Source of the DNA: JAKVCB01 sp965243695
GTDB taxonomy: Bacteria > Planctomycetota > Planctomycetia > Pirellulales > Lacipirellulaceae
DNA length: 64,000 bases
Direction of reading: 5' to 3'
Assembly (NCBI GenBank): GCA_965243695.1
Contig: CBDEWC010000039.1
Location: 1-64,000, forward strand
Part shown: positions 54,568-63,340 of the stretch, in pieces
Position numbering within the stretch: the first letter of the stretch is position 1
How the letters are laid out: each line of letters begins with the position of its first letter
Made by a program: the position numbers and the translations under genes
Notes under the pieces: model-generated
Seen by the model: only the letters and a program-made list of their open reading frames with translations
What the model was told of the DNA's origin: nothing
The model's database searches: none

Positions 54568-55308
54568 ATGCCAACCCTTACTGATCAAGCTATTTGTATC
54601 CGCCAGTGGGATTACTCTGAGACCTCACAGACGATCTGTCTGCTGACACGTCAACATGGCCTCATGCGCGGTATTGCAAAGGGTTCAAAGCGGCCTAACG
54701 CCCCTTTCTCGGGCGGATTTGATGTATTGACGATGGGTGAGATCACCGCAATCACCAAGCCATCGACGGATTTGGCGACGCTTACACAGTGGCAGCTACA
54801 GCGTGTTTTTAGGCATGTGCATGAACACTTGGCGGCAAATCGAGCGGCACTCTATATGGCCGATGCAGTCCAGCGGATTCTGACCGACCATGACCCCCAT
54901 CCAGCGGTCTTCGATGGAATGGCCGCGGCTTTGGAGGCACTGGCAGATCACGTTGATTTAGGCCTATTGGCGTTTCAATGGGGTCTGCTTAGTTCAGGGG
55001 GATTTACGCCTGTCATCGATCGTGATGCTGTGACTGGACAACCGTTCCCCGCCGATGCTGAGACTTTAGCGTTCAGTCCACAGGCCGGCGGTTTGGTGCT
55101 TGATACTGGCGAGGGCGATCGTTGGCGTGTTCGAGTGGCGACCGTGCATGCCCTTCGCACCATTGCGGCTGGTGAAACGCCAACACAGGATCAAGAAGTG
55201 ATTCAGCGAGCCAATCGCCTTTTAGCGGCCTATCTGCGTGAGATCATTGGTCGCGAAACGGCAGCAATGCGATGGGCATTCTCGGACCTTCCGGGCTCAT
55301 TTCATTGA
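54568..55308 (+). CDS. recO: DNA repair protein RecO
   Basis: 246 residues from ATG 54568 (54550 adds six). RecO loads RecA onto SSB-coated DNA and anneals strands. The N-terminal OB fold shows ICIRQWDYSETSQTICLLTR and GLMRGIAKGSKRP, the typical RecO start. The helical domain follows (FQWGLLSSGGFTPVIDRDAV, the position of the C-terminal core). The four-Cys zinc site seen in some RecO proteins is absent. Start faces parA divergently. A TATCCT box lies at 54517-54522. Confidence 0.85.
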   Translation: MPTLTDQAICIRQWDYSETSQTICLLTRQHGLMRGIAKGSKRPNAPFSGGFDVLTMGEITAITKPSTDLATLTQWQLQRVFRHVHEHLAANRAALYMADAVQRILTDHDPHPAVFDGMAAALEALADHVDLGLLAFQWGLLSSGGFTPVIDRDAVTGQPFPADAETLAFSPQAGGLVLDTGEGDRWRVRVATVHALRTIAAGETPTQDQEVIQRANRLLAAYLREIIGRETAAMRWAFSDLPGSFH

Positions 55309-55508
55309 TCTTTACATCAAAGTAGGCGTTCGTCGTCAAGCCGCCCATCTGGCTGAATTCGCCCTTCTGCCAAGCCGATATCAGCAGTGGTCTAGCGAAA
55401 TGAGGTTCTGAACCTGTGGCTTGGGGCTGAAGTGCTCAGATTTTGCAGTGCACCTCAAATAGCGCTTTCACAGGCGAAAAAGCAAACTCCTGATGTGAGG
55501 TTAAGTAG
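55309..55508 (+). promoter_or_regulatory. Leader region of the HDOD-GGDEF gene
   Basis: 200 bp after recO. It contains the inverted repeat AGGTTC-T-GAACCT (55403-55415), which is operator-like in spacing. I see no clear promoter. Confidence 0.2.
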
Positions 55509-57065
55509 ATGACAAGTCTGGATATCGATCAAATTATCAGCAGCCAGCGTCTGCCTTCCCTACCCACGATTGCGCTTCGTGTGTTGGAACTGACGTCTTC
55601 TGAGGATATTGATCTCAAGGAAATTGCTCGTGTGATTGAGCTCGATCAAGGCCTTGTTTTTAAGATTCTACGGACGGTCAACTCAAGTTATTACGGCCTG
55701 GCTCGTCCATGTGTGACGATTCGACAGGCACTTGTGTATCTCGGACTTAACACTGTCAAGACACTTGTACTCGGTTTTAGTCTTGTCGAAACAATGCGTC
55801 CTCAAGCTGAGGACAAGAACCATGTGAGTTTCGACTTTGTCGATTATTGGCGAAGAGATATTTACGGCGCTGTTGCAGCCCGTGAGCTCGCCCAGGTCAC
55901 AAAGATATGTGATCCTGAGATCGCTTTTTTAGCAGCGCTCATGCAAGATATTGGCATGGTCGCTCTCTCGCGTATCTGTGGCAGTGAATATCAAACTTGT
56001 ATACAGAAAACGCAAGGCAATCATGACAAGCTAGAAGCATTGGAAAAGGCCAAATTTGGCTATGGGCATACTGATGTTGGTGCGGCCATTGCGGAGCATT
56101 GGAATCTGCCAGAGCAACTCGGGGTCACCATGCGTTGGCACCATGATGCTGGAAAGAGTCCCCATCAATGGAGATCATTTCTTCGACTCATTCAGTCGGC
56201 GAATCTTGCCGCAACCGGACTTCTTTCAGGGAATCCACATGATGCGGCAGCAGCCTTCCAAAGTGAAGTACGAAATCGCCTCAGCTTGGATGCCGAACAG
56301 GCAAAGCAAGTCTTACGTCGTGTCACTGAGGTCGCCAGTGAGGTCGCTTCGCTCTTCAGGATTCCTTCAGAGGAGTCAAACAGTGTTGATGGCATCATGG
56401 CCGAGGCTGAAGAGCGTTTGATCGAACACCAACTGACGATGCAACGTGAGACGACAGCACTTCGTGAAGCAAACGAATCGCTTAGCCAACAAGCTTGTAC
56501 AGACGCGCTCACAGGCGTGGCAAATCGGGCAGGCTTTGAACAAGCATTACGAGATGGTGTTAATGCAGCGAACCGTCAAGGCGTCACATTGTCACTCATC
56601 TTTATTGACATGGATCGTTTTAAACAGATTAATGACACCCATGGGCATCAAGTTGGCGACGTCGTTCTAAGCGATGTTGCTCAACGTCTTTCCAAGTCTT
56701 TGCCCAATGGCGCTCATGTATCACGTTACGGCGGTGATGAATTCGTCGTGCTGTTATTCAAATCGCCAACTCAAGAAGCGGTCGCCGTTGCGCAGAATAT
56801 CTGCGATATGATTTCGTCGACACCAATAGAGTGTGAAACCGAAAGCGGGCAGCCACTTTTCTTGAGTGTTACTGCAAGTATGGGTGTTGGAACGATCGAT
56901 GCGAAGGTGTGCAAAGGAGAACGAGGCACACTTGTTCGTAGTGCTGACCTTGGCGTCTATGCAGCGAAAGCCGCAGGTGGTGGTTGTGTTCAAGTGAGCG
57001 CTGATGCTGCTCAGAGTCAGTCAGTCAACTCAAGTTCATTTGTGTTCGGGAATGAGGCGAGCTGA
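55509..57065 (+). CDS. HDOD-GGDEF signalling protein
   Basis: 518 residues. N-terminal HDOD domain (about 10-210: LPSLPTIALRVLELTSSEDI, LDQGLVFKILRTVNSSYYGL, ALVYLGLNTVKTLVLGFSLV), a coiled linker (about 300-335) and a GGDEF diguanylate cyclase domain (about 340-500). The catalytic motif RYGGDEF is intact, and FIDMDRFKQINDTHGHQVGD fits an active cyclase making c-di-GMP. The RxxD inhibitory site five residues before GGDEF is absent (LPNG instead), so feedback inhibition there is unlikely. ATG 55509 follows GAGGTTAAGTAG. It overlaps the convergent M16 gene by 30 bp. Confidence 0.9.
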   Translation: MTSLDIDQIISSQRLPSLPTIALRVLELTSSEDIDLKEIARVIELDQGLVFKILRTVNSSYYGLARPCVTIRQALVYLGLNTVKTLVLGFSLVETMRPQAEDKNHVSFDFVDYWRRDIYGAVAARELAQVTKICDPEIAFLAALMQDIGMVALSRICGSEYQTCIQKTQGNHDKLEALEKAKFGYGHTDVGAAIAEHWNLPEQLGVTMRWHHDAGKSPHQWRSFLRLIQSANLAATGLLSGNPHDAAAAFQSEVRNRLSLDAEQAKQVLRRVTEVASEVASLFRIPSEESNSVDGIMAEAEERLIEHQLTMQRETTALREANESLSQQACTDALTGVANRAGFEQALRDGVNAANRQGVTLSLIFIDMDRFKQINDTHGHQVGDVVLSDVAQRLSKSLPNGAHVSRYGGDEFVVLLFKSPTQEAVAVAQNICDMISSTPIECETESGQPLFLSVTASMGVGTIDAKVCKGERGTLVRSADLGVYAAKAAGGGCVQVSADAAQSQSVNSSSFVFGNEAS

Positions 57066-58262
57066 AACAACTGGTTCCATTGGATAGCGAGTCGCTACTT
57101 CTTTTAGATTGTCCAGCGTGACACTACTGATACGCTTGAGCTCATCTTCGAGAGATCGATATTCCCCACTGTAGGTCCAAAGCCGACCTAAGCGACGCAT
57201 GCGTCCACTGGAGAGTTCTTCGCTGAGCGTCGATGCGGTTGCAAATACCGCCCTTGCTCGCTCGAGATCAGATTCTGTCAGCGACGTTATTAACCCGTCA
57301 ATTTCGCTACGCAATAATGACTCGACTTGCTCCAGCTGATCGGGTTGACATGCGGCATAGGCTAAGAATTCACCGGTCCGGTCGCGTGGATCGAAGTAGG
57401 CTGCTGCATCTTCACTCAAACCGGTTTCAATGAGTGCCCAATGAAGGCGTGAGCCATCAGCTCCACCAAGTATGTGCGATAAAAGTGCAGCGGCATAGCG
57501 GTCGTCATCATTCGCACCCGGGAACGGCGCAATGAGTGCAACGTAGGCCTGCGCAAGTGTGGGTAGACGCATCGTAAAATCATCAGATTGAGGCACAACT
57601 GGTTGGTATAACCGAGTGGTGCCCGAAGTAGGCCAATGATCACAGAGAGCGTTGGCCTGCGCAACGACCTCATCAAAGTCGAGGCAACCAGCGACGGCGA
57701 GCACAGTGTTATCCGCCGCATATCGCTCATCAAAGTACTGTTTCATGTCTTGCGGTGAGATGTTTGAAACGGTTTCTTTGGTGCCAAGGACGCGGTGAGA
57801 CAATGTGTGATTGCCGTAGTAAGACTCAATGCCCCTTTCATACAACACCCAAAATGGATTGTCTTCGTACATTGCGATCTCTTCGATGATGACCTTTCGT
57901 TCATCTTCGAGATCGTCAGGCCTTAAGGCGGGACGAAGAATATCGGCGAGCGTCGCAAACACCTGCTCACGATGATCAGGAAGACAATGTGCCCAGAAGG
58001 CGGTCATTTCACTGGTTGTGAACGCGTTGTGGATCGCGCCAAGATCATCAAAGGCTTGATCAACTTCTTCGGCATTGAGGGTGTCAGTGCCCTTGAACAT
58101 CATGTGTTCAAGAAAGTGACTGACCCCCATCATGCGAGAGGCTTCATCTCTGGCACCGGTATTGACAAAAAAGCCCATCGCTGTGGAGTGAGCGGCGGGG
58201 TTAATCTCGGCAACAATGTTGAGTCCGTTGGCGAGTTGAGATTGTTTGAATTCAATTTCCAT
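57036..58262 (-). CDS. M16 family zinc peptidase (processing-peptidase-like)
   Basis: 408 residues. The inverted zinc motif HxxEH is at H49-E52-H53 (SHFLEHMMFKGT). The third ligand lies in the downstream ERKVIIEEIAMYEDNP segment. The C-terminal half (about 210-400) is the non-catalytic M16 domain, with RMRRLGRLWTYSGEY resembling the usual substrate-side region. No signal peptide. Bacterial members degrade short peptides or process precursors; the substrate is unknown. It lies 26 bp after lpd and is probably cotranscribed with it. Confidence 0.9.
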   Translation of the reverse strand: MEIEFKQSQLANGLNIVAEINPAAHSTAMGFFVNTGARDEASRMMGVSHFLEHMMFKGTDTLNAEEVDQAFDDLGAIHNAFTTSEMTAFWAHCLPDHREQVFATLADILRPALRPDDLEDERKVIIEEIAMYEDNPFWVLYERGIESYYGNHTLSHRVLGTKETVSNISPQDMKQYFDERYAADNTVLAVAGCLDFDEVVAQANALCDHWPTSGTTRLYQPVVPQSDDFTMRLPTLAQAYVALIAPFPGANDDDRYAAALLSHILGGADGSRLHWALIETGLSEDAAAYFDPRDRTGEFLAYAACQPDQLEQVESLLRSEIDGLITSLTESDLERARAVFATASTLSEELSSGRMRRLGRLWTYSGEYRSLEDELKRISSVTLDNLKEVATRYPMEPVVSARLIPEHK

Positions 58263-58288
58263 CGATAAGTAATGATCGAATCTTGTTC

Positions 58289-59782
58289 TTAGTTGTGAAT
58301 CATCCGACCCTCAGTTGCCAGTGCACCCTCGTGGATCGCCTCTGCCATTGTTGGGTGTGGATGCATCGTTGAAATGATGTCATCAGCGGTTGCCTCAAGT
58401 CGAATGGCCAGTGAGATCTCCGAGATCAGTTCCGAGGCCGTCTCGCCGATGATGTGCGCGCCCAGAATTTCGCCGTACGGTTTTGAGGCAATGATTTTGA
58501 CAATGCCTTCATTGGCGCCAACGGCGATCGCTCGGCCATGGGCCTTAAGACTGTAGGTGCCTGCCGTGTATTCCAAACCCGCTTCCTTAGCCGCTCGTTC
58601 AGTCATTCCAATTGATGCGATCTGTGGATTGCAGTACGTGCAACCTGGAATCGATTTGTAATCAACGCCAAGCGTATGGTGTCCAGCCATGCGTTCAACG
58701 CAGGTGACCGCTTCTTCTGAGGCAACATGGGCGAGCCAAGGTGGGCCGATGATGTCGCCGATGGCATAGATGCCCGGCACGCTTGTTTGATAGGTGGGCT
58801 CTTCAGCGTCTTGGTAGTCGGTCTTGATGTGGCCCCGGTCAACAGCAATGCCAAGGCTTTCTTCAAAAAGCCCCTCAAAGCGGCCACCAACACCGACCGC
58901 AACAAGGACGACATCTGCCTGAAGATCCTCAGATTTTTGTTCATCATTCATTGGGCCAATGGTGACTTTTTGGCCTTTGCCCGATTTCTTGACCGCACGC
59001 ACCGTGTGGTTGGTGCGGAATTCAATACCTTGAGCTGAGAAGAGTTTCTGTGCAACCTTCGAGACATCTTCATCTTCGATTGGAAGGATGCGGTCAACCA
59101 TTTCGATCACGGTGACCTTCGTGCCAAGGCAGTTGTAGAAGTATGCAAACTCCATACCGATAGCGCCAGATCCGACGATCACGATCGATGCGGGTTGCTT
59201 GGGCAGATTCATTGCATCATATGAGCTCACAATGGTCTTCCCATCACACTTTGCAAAGGGCAGCTCTTTGGGTGCGGCTCCAGTGGCGATCATTACTTTA
59301 TCACTGGTAATGACCTCGGTCACATCGGTGCCATTACCGTGGTAGTAATCTCCAGATACTTTCTTGATCTCAACCTGACAGGGTGAAGATCCATCGTTGC
59401 CCGAGAGAATGTGGGCATGCCCAGCAATGTGCTCAACCTTATTTTTCTTAAAGAGATAAGCAATGCCAGCGTTCAGTTGTTTGGTGAGATCACGGCTGCG
59501 GCCAACAATGGTCTTGAAGTCAATCTTGGCGCCAGTGAAGTTGATGCCCCACTCTTTGCCATGGTTGACAGCTTCGTCGACCAACTGGGCATTGTGCAAC
59601 AGTGCTTTGGATGGGATGCAACCCCAGTTCAAACAAACGCCGCCCAACTTATCGCGTTCGACACATGCCACTTTCATACCCAACTGGGCGGCTCGAATAG
59701 CGCCGACATAGCCACCCGGTCCTGATCCGATGACGATAAGGTCATAGTGTTTGGTATCAGCCACAGCAGTCTTCCCTTTCAT
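58289..59782 (-). CDS. lpd: Dihydrolipoamide dehydrogenase (E3)
   Basis: 497 residues. FAD enzyme reoxidising the lipoyl group of 2-oxo acid dehydrogenase or glycine-cleavage complexes with NAD+. FAD loop GSGPGGYVGAIRAAQLG, redox disulfide C50 and C55 (GGVCLNWGCIPSK), NAD loop VGSGAIGMEFAYFYNCLG and the C-terminal HPHPTMAEAI with the catalytic His-Glu pair. No E1 or E2 gene is adjacent, so it probably serves several complexes. ATG 59782 has no clear Shine-Dalgarno sequence. Confidence 0.95.
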   Translation of the reverse strand: MKGKTAVADTKHYDLIVIGSGPGGYVGAIRAAQLGMKVACVERDKLGGVCLNWGCIPSKALLHNAQLVDEAVNHGKEWGINFTGAKIDFKTIVGRSRDLTKQLNAGIAYLFKKNKVEHIAGHAHILSGNDGSSPCQVEIKKVSGDYYHGNGTDVTEVITSDKVMIATGAAPKELPFAKCDGKTIVSSYDAMNLPKQPASIVIVGSGAIGMEFAYFYNCLGTKVTVIEMVDRILPIEDEDVSKVAQKLFSAQGIEFRTNHTVRAVKKSGKGQKVTIGPMNDEQKSEDLQADVVLVAVGVGGRFEGLFEESLGIAVDRGHIKTDYQDAEEPTYQTSVPGIYAIGDIIGPPWLAHVASEEAVTCVERMAGHHTLGVDYKSIPGCTYCNPQIASIGMTERAAKEAGLEYTAGTYSLKAHGRAIAVGANEGIVKIIASKPYGEILGAHIIGETASELISEISLAIRLEATADDIISTMHPHPTMAEAIHEGALATEGRMIHN

Positions 59783-59967
59783 TGGTGTAGGCTCATCTTC
59801 TTCCCGTGCGAGATGAGGAGGGGCATTGTAACGCTCTGAGGCCGGTTCTTTGGTGATGCCGCCTAAAGCCTCATAGCGGGGTAACGAGCAGGCCTGACAG
59901 GGCCCTCATTGACGACCGATAGGTGGCCCCGTAGCATCGAGGATTCACGTTGTATTAGGAGTACCCC

Positions 59968-60723
59968 TTGCGCACTGCGATCATCAGTGACATTCATGCA
60001 AATCTTGAGGCCCTTCGGGTTGTCCTCGGTGATATTGCCGACCGTAAGGTCGATCGGGTCATCTGTTTAGGTGATATTTTGGGTTATGGCCCCAATCCGG
60101 TCGAATGCGTCGATCTTGTCGCTGAGCACTGCGAATGGTGCCTGATGGGTAACCATGATTTTGGAGCTCTCTATGAGCCAACCAACTTCAACGTGGCAGC
60201 TGAGCAGGCTGCTTATTGGACCCGAACTCAATTTGAGGGTGAGTCCAATGCAGATGACGCAGCCCGCCGTTGGGAGTTCTTGGGGCGGCTTCAGGTGCGG
60301 GTCAGCTTCGACAACTTCTTATGCATCCATGGCTCGCCCCGTCGACCCATTAACGAATACATCTTCCCAGAAGATGCAATCAACAGTCCCGTCAAGATGC
60401 AACAGGTATTTGACCGCGTGGAGCGGTTCTGTATGGTCGGACATACCCATGTGCCTGGTGTTTTTACTGATGAACCTGACTTCTACCCACCCGGTGATCT
60501 CGAAGGCCGTTATAAGCTGAATGATCAAGAAAAAGCGATTATCAACCCTGGATCTGTAGGGCAACCACGAGATCTTGATCCACGAGCGAGTTATGCCATC
60601 TTGGACGGAGAGTCAGTGGAGTTTCATCGCCTTGAATATGACATCGAAGCCGTTGTTGAGAAGATCTACGATATTGCAGAACTAACCAACTGGTTGGGAG
60701 ATCGTCTTCGAGAAGGCCGCTAG
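59968..60723 (+). CDS. Metallophosphoesterase (YfcE/DUF2437-like)
   Basis: 251 residues from TTG 59968. The start is set by AGGAG six bases upstream and because the phosphoesterase motif begins at residue 2. Motifs in order: SDIHANLEALRVVL, CLGDILGYGPNPVECVDL, LMGNHDFGAL, MVGHTHVPGVF and NPGSVGQPRDLDPRASYAIL. These bind two metal ions for phosphoester hydrolysis. The substrate is unknown; homologues are often near kinase or phosphatase genes, but here neighbours are lpd and yidC. Confidence 0.88.
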   Translation: MRTAIISDIHANLEALRVVLGDIADRKVDRVICLGDILGYGPNPVECVDLVAEHCEWCLMGNHDFGALYEPTNFNVAAEQAAYWTRTQFEGESNADDAARRWEFLGRLQVRVSFDNFLCIHGSPRRPINEYIFPEDAINSPVKMQQVFDRVERFCMVGHTHVPGVFTDEPDFYPPGDLEGRYKLNDQEKAIINPGSVGQPRDLDPRASYAILDGESVEFHRLEYDIEAVVEKIYDIAELTNWLGDRLREGR

Positions 60724-60777
60724 CCTCCCATGCCCCCCTTTCCTTGGATTTATTGATACCGCCTTGGCTCATCCCTC

Positions 60778-63294
60778 ATGAAGAAGAAACCGCAGAATCC
60801 AGAGGCGCGCCGACTCGTCATTACGCTTTTTGTATTGCTTGTTGCTGCAGGGATCGTACTTGCGGTGATTTATGGCGGGCCTCAGTCGCAACCAGAAGAC
60901 CAAGCTGAGATCGAGACCCCGCCAACTGAGACGGCTACTGCTCAGGGCGATGTTGCGACTTCAGCGACAAGCACCAACAACATCGCAGCTGACTCAACCG
61001 CTCAACAAGCGACGGCGCCGCCCACTGGCACTGATGTCAATGGTGTTATCGATGCGACTCCAGCAACGACCACCGATGCGACTCCAGTAACGACCACCGA
61101 TGCGACTCCAGCAACGACCACCGATGCGACTCCAGTAACGACCACCGATGCGACTCCAGCAACGACCACCGATGCGACCCCAGCAACGACCACCGATGCG
61201 ACCCCAGCAACGACCACCGATGCGACCCCAGCAACGACCACCGATGCGACTCCAGCAACGACCACCGATGCGACGTTGGTCTCACTTTCGGGATTGAAGG
61301 TAGCCAGCTCAGCGGATCCAAATGCAACCATTGATTCCTTGGGGAGTCTTGATCCCACCAAGGCAACAATGGAGTTGCAGTTTACGAGTACCGGCGCTGG
61401 GATCACATCTATTGTCTTTAGTGATATTTGGCAAACAGCCTCAGCACACCGCCAGGCAGATGAGCACATGAAAGAAGTTGCGGAAGGCCAGACGCCTACC
61501 GTGCCACTTCCAGAAAACCGTCGCTACGTGCTCCAACGCTCACAGACATTCACTTGGAATAACAATAATTCTGTGGAGTCTATAGAGGTCCCCATACTTG
61601 GCAGTAGTGCTGTTGAGATTAACGGCCAGCGGGTTTCGGTTTTTTCCAGCAAGATTCATTGGGCGCAAATATCACCGGGCGTTTTCCGGCTTGAGATTGT
61701 GAATGAGAAGGACGAACCCGTCCTTGAGATTACCAGGAGGTTTGTACTTGGTGATCAATTCGATATCACACTCCATCAGGATCTTAAAAACCTGACGCAA
61801 CAAGAACTCGACGTTTCTTGGATTCAGTATGGTCCGACGGATCTTGATCGAGATCGAGCCCGATACATGGACCGCCGCCGGATCCGTTATGGGTACGAGC
61901 TTGCACTACAACATGATCCAAAACGACTCGGACGCGTGGTTGGTAGTGAGATTCTCGAAGAGTATTCCACAATTGTTGGTGATTACAAAGATCACATTTC
62001 TGAAACACCGAACCAGGATTTTAGTTTGTGGCCCAAAAAGGAAGCCATCGCGGAGGGGTATACCCTCTCATGGTTTGCTTCTACGAATCGATATTTCGCG
62101 CTTGCAGTGCACCCGCTACTGAGCCCAGAGGGTAAAGGTGATCGGGGTCTGCGGCCTGAAGTGACCGCGATTAATGCGCAAGTTCAAACACATGTCAGTA
62201 GTGAAGGTGTGCCAGAAGAGGTAGTGTTTACTGCACTACTTAGCGAAACAGTTAAAGTTGCCGGTGGACAAACAGTAGAGTTACATTTTGGTGTCTATGC
62301 TGGTCCATTGGATCGGTATATCTTGAGTGATGAGCAGCCATATGCCGCACTCAATATGAACAACATGATTCTCTATGTCATGTCATCAATGTGTGCCTGT
62401 TGCACATTTCAATGGCTGGCCATCTTTCTGCTCGACTTCCTGACATTTCTACATAACTATGTGGTCTTCGATTGGGGCATTGCAATTATCGTGCTGGTGA
62501 TTACGGTACGCGCTTTGTTGCATCCACTGACGAAGCGATCACAGATCAGTATGCAGGGCTTTAGTAAGCAGATGGGCACGCTGAAGCCGGAGTTAGAGAA
62601 ACTCAAAAAGAAGTTCCCCAACGACAAGAAGCGTCAGCAGCAAGAGCAGATGCGACTGATGCAAGAAAAAGGCATCAATCCCCTATCGATGCTTGGCTGC
62701 TTGCCGTTGTTCCTTCAGATGCCGATTTGGGTTGCGTTATATGCGATGCTTTACTTTGCGTTTGATCTTCGCCAGCAACCTGCGTTCTTTGGTTTCTTCC
62801 AGCTATTCTGGGATTGGCCATTCCTAGCAGACCTTGCGACACCAGATCACTTCTTTGGTGAGTTCAAAGAGCCAATTGAACTTTGGGGATGGGTGAATAT
62901 CACTGGTATCAATGTCTTGCCATTATTGATGGCAGTCATGTGGTACATCCAGCAAAAATACCTGGCGCCGCCACCAAATCCATCGATGTCGAAAGAGATG
63001 TTGCGTCAGCAAAAGTTTATGCAAGTCATGATTATCTTTATCTTTCCGATCATGCTGTATAGCGCGCCGTCCGGACTCACGATGTATATCCTGACATCAA
63101 GCTCGATCGGCATTCTGGAAGGCCGGCATATACGCAAGCAGATCGAGACCATGGACTTTTCGAAACCTCGTAAGAAGAGGCAGGGAGGCGATGGTAAAGG
63201 TAAGGATCCAGGAGCAAGGGCATACCAGGCTGCAATGCAGCGTGTCAAAGATAAACGCCGCGGTCCATCACCTCGATACAAAAAGCGCTCTTAG
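60778..63294 (+). CDS. yidC: Membrane protein insertase YidC with expanded repeat linker
   Basis: 838 residues, well over the usual 550-600. An N-terminal anchor (LVITLFVLLVAAGIVLAVIYG) is followed by a Thr/Ala/Pro/Asp-rich linker containing nine 8-residue repeats TP(A/V)TTTDA (about residues 94-165). Then come the periplasmic beta-sandwich domain (about 190-520) and the conserved insertase core from about 545 onward. The hydrophilic-groove Arg is probably in VITVRALLHPLTKRSQISMQ. The core also shows GINPLSMLGCLPLFLQMPIW and SAPSGLTMYILTSS. A basic tail follows. It precedes mnmE, as in many genomes. It inserts and folds inner-membrane proteins. Confidence 0.94.
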   Translation: MKKKPQNPEARRLVITLFVLLVAAGIVLAVIYGGPQSQPEDQAEIETPPTETATAQGDVATSATSTNNIAADSTAQQATAPPTGTDVNGVIDATPATTTDATPVTTTDATPATTTDATPVTTTDATPATTTDATPATTTDATPATTTDATPATTTDATPATTTDATLVSLSGLKVASSADPNATIDSLGSLDPTKATMELQFTSTGAGITSIVFSDIWQTASAHRQADEHMKEVAEGQTPTVPLPENRRYVLQRSQTFTWNNNNSVESIEVPILGSSAVEINGQRVSVFSSKIHWAQISPGVFRLEIVNEKDEPVLEITRRFVLGDQFDITLHQDLKNLTQQELDVSWIQYGPTDLDRDRARYMDRRRIRYGYELALQHDPKRLGRVVGSEILEEYSTIVGDYKDHISETPNQDFSLWPKKEAIAEGYTLSWFASTNRYFALAVHPLLSPEGKGDRGLRPEVTAINAQVQTHVSSEGVPEEVVFTALLSETVKVAGGQTVELHFGVYAGPLDRYILSDEQPYAALNMNNMILYVMSSMCACCTFQWLAIFLLDFLTFLHNYVVFDWGIAIIVLVITVRALLHPLTKRSQISMQGFSKQMGTLKPELEKLKKKFPNDKKRQQQEQMRLMQEKGINPLSMLGCLPLFLQMPIWVALYAMLYFAFDLRQQPAFFGFFQLFWDWPFLADLATPDHFFGEFKEPIELWGWVNITGINVLPLLMAVMWYIQQKYLAPPPNPSMSKEMLRQQKFMQVMIIFIFPIMLYSAPSGLTMYILTSSSIGILEGRHIRKQIETMDFSKPRKKRQGGDGKGKDPGARAYQAAMQRVKDKRRGPSPRYKKRS
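61057..61272 (+). repeat. Nine in-frame 24-bp tandem repeats in yidC
   Basis: Exactly 216 bp, nine units of 24 bp, each encoding TPATTTDA (two units TPVTTTDA). Units differ only at two third-codon-type positions (ACT/ACC) and at GCA/GTA. Near-identity implies recent expansion by slippage or unequal exchange. Confidence 0.97.
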
Positions 63295-63340
63295 TCGTTC
63301 AGTGAATTGTTGTGATCCGATAGTGCGGTAGTAGGTACTC

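Noticed and set aside
61057..61272. CRISPR-like array
   Set aside because: Units are contiguous 24-mers without spacers and lie in frame inside yidC.
61002..61469. 155-residue minus-strand frame with VASVVVAG-type repeats
   Set aside because: It is the complement of the yidC tandem repeats, with no start signal or family features.
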